From the NCBI GenBank assembly GCA_965263365.1, contig OZ253672.1, positions 372,001 through 436,000 on the forward strand: DNA of 64,000 nucleotides, read 5' to 3'. Below, piece by piece: positions 61,451-64,000 of this stretch. The notes below the pieces were generated by a model that worked only from the letters and a program-made list of their open reading frames with translations, was not told where the DNA came from and did no database searches. The stretch is from CANMUM01 sp965263365. GTDB lineage: Bacteria > Pseudomonadota > Alphaproteobacteria > Rhodobacterales > Rhodobacteraceae. The stretch's first letter is position 1, and the number at the start of each line of letters is the position of its first letter. The translations under genes and the position numbers were made by a program.

Positions 61451-62811
61451 TGGATTTGTTCGAAACCCCTGATCTTAACGATAATGCGCCGATTTATTCT
61501 GTCTCTGAAGTTTCCGGCGCACTGAAGAAAACGGTTGAGGGTGCTTTTTCGAATATTCGTATACGCGGCGAAATTGGGCGAGTTTCGCGCCCCGCTTCTG
61601 GGCATGTCTACTTAGACATCAAAGATGATAAAGCCGTTATCAACTGCAATTTATGGAAAGGTGTTGCAAACAGGATCGGCTTTTTACCCGAAGAGGGCAT
61701 GGAGGTCATCGCACAAGGTAAACTTTCCACTTACGCGCCGCAGTCAAAATATAACTTTATCATTGAATCGCTTGAGATTGCGGGAGAAGGTGCTCTTATG
61801 GCGCTCCTTGAGAAGCGAAAGAAAGCTCTTGCAGCGGAAGGGCTCTTTGCAAATGAGCGCAAGCAAGAATTGCCGTTTTTGCCTAAGCGAATTGGTGTGA
61901 TTACTTCCCGTAGTGGCGCTGTAATCAAAGACATATTACATAGAATTCAAGATCGTTTTCCGGCCGAGGTTATTTTATGGCCGGTCACGGTGCAAGGCGA
62001 TAAGTGCGCCACCGAAGTCAGCAATGCAATCCGAGGTTTTAACAAACTAGATCGTGAGAGCGCTTTGTATCCGGATGTACTCATTGTGGCTCGCGGAGGT
62101 GGTTCGATCGAAGATCTTTGGGGGTTTAATGAGGAAGTCGTTGCCCGCGCGGTGTTTGAATCAAAAATACCCATCATTTCTGCGGTTGGGCATGAAACGG
62201 ATACCACCTTGATTGATTATGTCGCGGATAAACGCGCGCCGACACCCTCGGCAGCGGCCGAAATTGTGGTGCCCGTTAAGAGTGAGCTGAATGCGTTGAT
62301 TGCCGAGTTGGAGTTAAGGCGCCAAAGGTCAATGGTGCGTATAAAAGAATTTGCGGATAAGCGTGTCAGAGATTTGGGGCGTTCACTGATGCGCTCGGAT
62401 CAGATGCTCGGCGTTCATAGGCAGAGACTTGATCATGCCAGTATTCGCTTGAGTGGGGGGCTTGACCGCAGAGCAAGTTTAGCACGAGAGAGTTACAGCA
62501 AGGTGGGCGCGCGCTTAAGTGCCCGTAATTTGGCTCGTCTCGCAAAAACGCAAAGGAGCCATCTTGATATGTTCTCCCAGCGCTTATTTTCTTTGAGACT
62601 GCGTGCACATCAAAAATCAACGGATCAATTGATTGGTCTTGCGCGACTTTTGCAATCCGTTTCACATAAGCGCGTGATTGCACGCGGCTTCGCGCTCATT
62701 AAAGATTCACAAGGTCGCATTTTAACATCGCATGAAATGGCACAAAACGCCGATAAAATTTTGATTGAACAAGTTGATGGTATCACAACTGCGCGCCCGA
62801 TAAAGGAATAA
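61450..62811 (+). CDS. xseA: exodeoxyribonuclease VII large subunit
   Basis: A 453-residue XseA. The N-terminal OB fold reads IRIRGEIGRVSRPASGHVYLDIKDD. The catalytic region has LPKRIGVITSRSGAVIKDI, VARGGGSIEDLWGFNEE and SAVGHETDTTLIDYVADKRAPTPSAAAE. A long coiled coil follows, closing with the RGFALIKD segment. It degrades single-stranded DNA with XseB, which is not encoded here. It is coupled to ferredoxin upstream and lies 3 bases before ftsY. Confidence 0.95.
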   Translation: MDLFETPDLNDNAPIYSVSEVSGALKKTVEGAFSNIRIRGEIGRVSRPASGHVYLDIKDDKAVINCNLWKGVANRIGFLPEEGMEVIAQGKLSTYAPQSKYNFIIESLEIAGEGALMALLEKRKKALAAEGLFANERKQELPFLPKRIGVITSRSGAVIKDILHRIQDRFPAEVILWPVTVQGDKCATEVSNAIRGFNKLDRESALYPDVLIVARGGGSIEDLWGFNEEVVARAVFESKIPIISAVGHETDTTLIDYVADKRAPTPSAAAEIVVPVKSELNALIAELELRRQRSMVRIKEFADKRVRDLGRSLMRSDQMLGVHRQRLDHASIRLSGGLDRRASLARESYSKVGARLSARNLARLAKTQRSHLDMFSQRLFSLRLRAHQKSTDQLIGLARLLQSVSHKRVIARGFALIKDSQGRILTSHEMAQNADKILIEQVDGITTARPIKE

Positions 62812-62814
62812 GAA

Positions 62815-64000
62815 ATGTCTTGGTTTAAGAAATTAACGAGCCGTTTAACGAGAAGCTCCAAAAAAATTGATGAAGACTTAGGCGAATTATTCGAATCTGC
62901 TGAAACTGACGTTGAAGAAAATTCAGCGATTTCAGAAGAAAATTTTTCGCATAGTGATCAAGAGACAAATGAAGGAGTGTTGGAATTTGATGATCAAAAT
63001 ATTTCTGATGTTCAGACTGATCGCTCAAAAACGGATGTTGAGTTGCTTGAAACGGGGGTTGATCAATCCGTAGATGTTCCGATTGAACGAGATGATGTTT
63101 TTGATCAAAGTGTAGAGTCTTTTGCTGATGAACTTAACGAAGGTGAACTTAAAGGTCAGATCGACACTAGTCCTGTAGTTACTGGGGCTTTGGATGCTGG
63201 GCGTGCTGATGGTAGACCTGATAGTGATGGACTTGCCGATGAAAGGCCTTCGGATGCGACGCTTGAGGATGCATTTCCAAAAGAGGCTTCGCCTGAGGAA
63301 TTTGGTGAAAAAGAACTCGATGAAACCAAAATCGAAAGTGAGGTTCAAGAGACGGATGGGCTCGAAAAGAAAAAGTCGAAACGGAATTGGTTTGGACTGC
63401 GCAAACATGACACTGAGCAAACCGCTTCAGAAGAGCCAAAAGCGCCCTTGAAAGTAAAGGCCGCCAAAACGGATGCAAGACGTATATTACTTACGGACGA
63501 AGTTTTGGAAGAGTTGGAAGAGAAATTGATCATGGCGGATATCGGTGCAGATATGTCTTTGCGAATATCTGCAGCGCTGTCGGCTGAGAAATTTGGTAAG
63601 AAAATTTCGATGGATGATATGAAAAGCATTATGGCGCGCGAGATGTCTTCTGTATTGGAGACAGTCGCAAGTCCAATGCCGCTCGGTACAGCTAAGCCTC
63701 AAGTTGTCTTGGTTGTGGGTGTAAATGGCTCGGGGAAGACAACAACGATTGGTAAACTTGCATTACAGTTCAGAAATGCAGACAAGTCTGTTATGATTGC
63801 GGCGTGCGATACATTTCGTGCAGCAGCCGTCGAGCAACTTGCGGTTTGGGGTGAGCGGGCAGGCGTGCCTGTGATGAAAGCTGATTTGAATTCTGACCCG
63901 GCAAGTCTGGCTTATGAGGCCATGAAGAAGGCTACAGAAAATAACACTGATATATTGATGGTGGACACAGCGGGTCGTTTGCAAAATCGGGCAGACTTAA
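62815..64000 (+). CDS. ftsY: signal recognition particle receptor FtsY (3' end outside window)
   Basis: 395 codons are present; the gene continues past the edge. The first 200 or so residues form a very acidic A domain (ELFESAETDVEENSAISEEN and similar). An N domain follows, and the G domain has GVNGSGKTTT at 302-311, DTFRAAAVEQL from 332 and DTAGRLQ from 384. FtsY docks the SRP-ribosome complex at the inner membrane and works with Ffh and the ffs RNA encoded at 9.4 kb. AAGGAATAAGAA precedes the ATG. Confidence 0.95.
   Translation, partial: MSWFKKLTSRLTRSSKKIDEDLGELFESAETDVEENSAISEENFSHSDQETNEGVLEFDDQNISDVQTDRSKTDVELLETGVDQSVDVPIERDDVFDQSVESFADELNEGELKGQIDTSPVVTGALDAGRADGRPDSDGLADERPSDATLEDAFPKEASPEEFGEKELDETKIESEVQETDGLEKKKSKRNWFGLRKHDTEQTASEEPKAPLKVKAAKTDARRILLTDEVLEELEEKLIMADIGADMSLRISAALSAEKFGKKISMDDMKSIMAREMSSVLETVASPMPLGTAKPQVVLVVGVNGSGKTTTIGKLALQFRNADKSVMIAACDTFRAAAVEQLAVWGERAGVPVMKADLNSDPASLAYEAMKKATENNTDILMVDTAGRLQNRADL

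Overview
The window is chromosomal DNA of an AT-rich alphaproteobacterium. The coaBC–dut–ThiF, rsfS–rlmH–gpmI–envC–ctpA–rppH and DUF1285/DUF599 blocks, the DUF1244 and DUF3108 proteins and the glcDEF set are all alphaproteobacterial in flavour. Most of it is core genome, densely packed, with many 1-4 base ATGA, GTGA or TGATG overlaps. I cannot name the genus from the sequence alone.

Layout. 1-9.3 kb: SIMPL-domain protein, cytochrome b561-like protein, PepSY protein, a YejBEF-type peptide importer without its binding protein, a membrane-anchored cytochrome c, prephenate dehydratase, a SRPBCC protein and a MSOX-like flavoprotein. 9.38-9.47 kb: the SRP RNA gene (ffs). 9.8-11.5 kb: metG. 11.6-14.8 kb: an accessory patch with a secreted DUF4329 protein facing a minus-strand array of unrecognised genes. 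The array shares duplicated segments, tiny upstream ORFs and a copy broken by a single nonsense codon. 15-22.9 kb: ald with a divergent Lrp regulator, azlCD, mobA, a dipeptide epimerase with a D-amino acid transaminase, N-formylglutamate amidohydrolase and pyruvate kinase.

23.2-30 kb: a self-contained fragment of the S10 ribosomal operon (rplB-rpsS-rplV-rpsC-rplP) with its own promoter and terminator, then pheS-cupin-pheT. 30-45.9 kb: rpmB, lepA, the cofactor and nucleotide genes (coaBC, dut, ThiF-like), ribosome maturation (rsfS, rlmH), nhaA, gpmI and the envC-ctpA-rppH envelope/RNA-turnover operon. 45.9-54.8 kb: glycolate oxidase glcDEF, urate hydroxylase puuD, a LysE exporter, DUF502, and pseudouridine breakdown genes psuK-psuG. 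55-57.8 kb: a DUF3800 protein, then rpsB-tsf.

59-61.1 kb is a decayed patch: a short-chain dehydrogenase tail, an IS3-type transposase remnant, two orphan hypotheticals and a possible YdeI-like remnant. The window ends with a 2Fe-2S ferredoxin, xseA and the start of ftsY, which runs off the edge. ftsY and ffs are both parts of the SRP targeting pathway.

I see no CRISPR array, tRNA, rRNA or intact mobile element. The most unusual material is the modular array at 12.2-14.8 kb, the split S10 operon, and a 7-base repeat tract inside a PAP2 phosphatase gene that could switch it by slippage.
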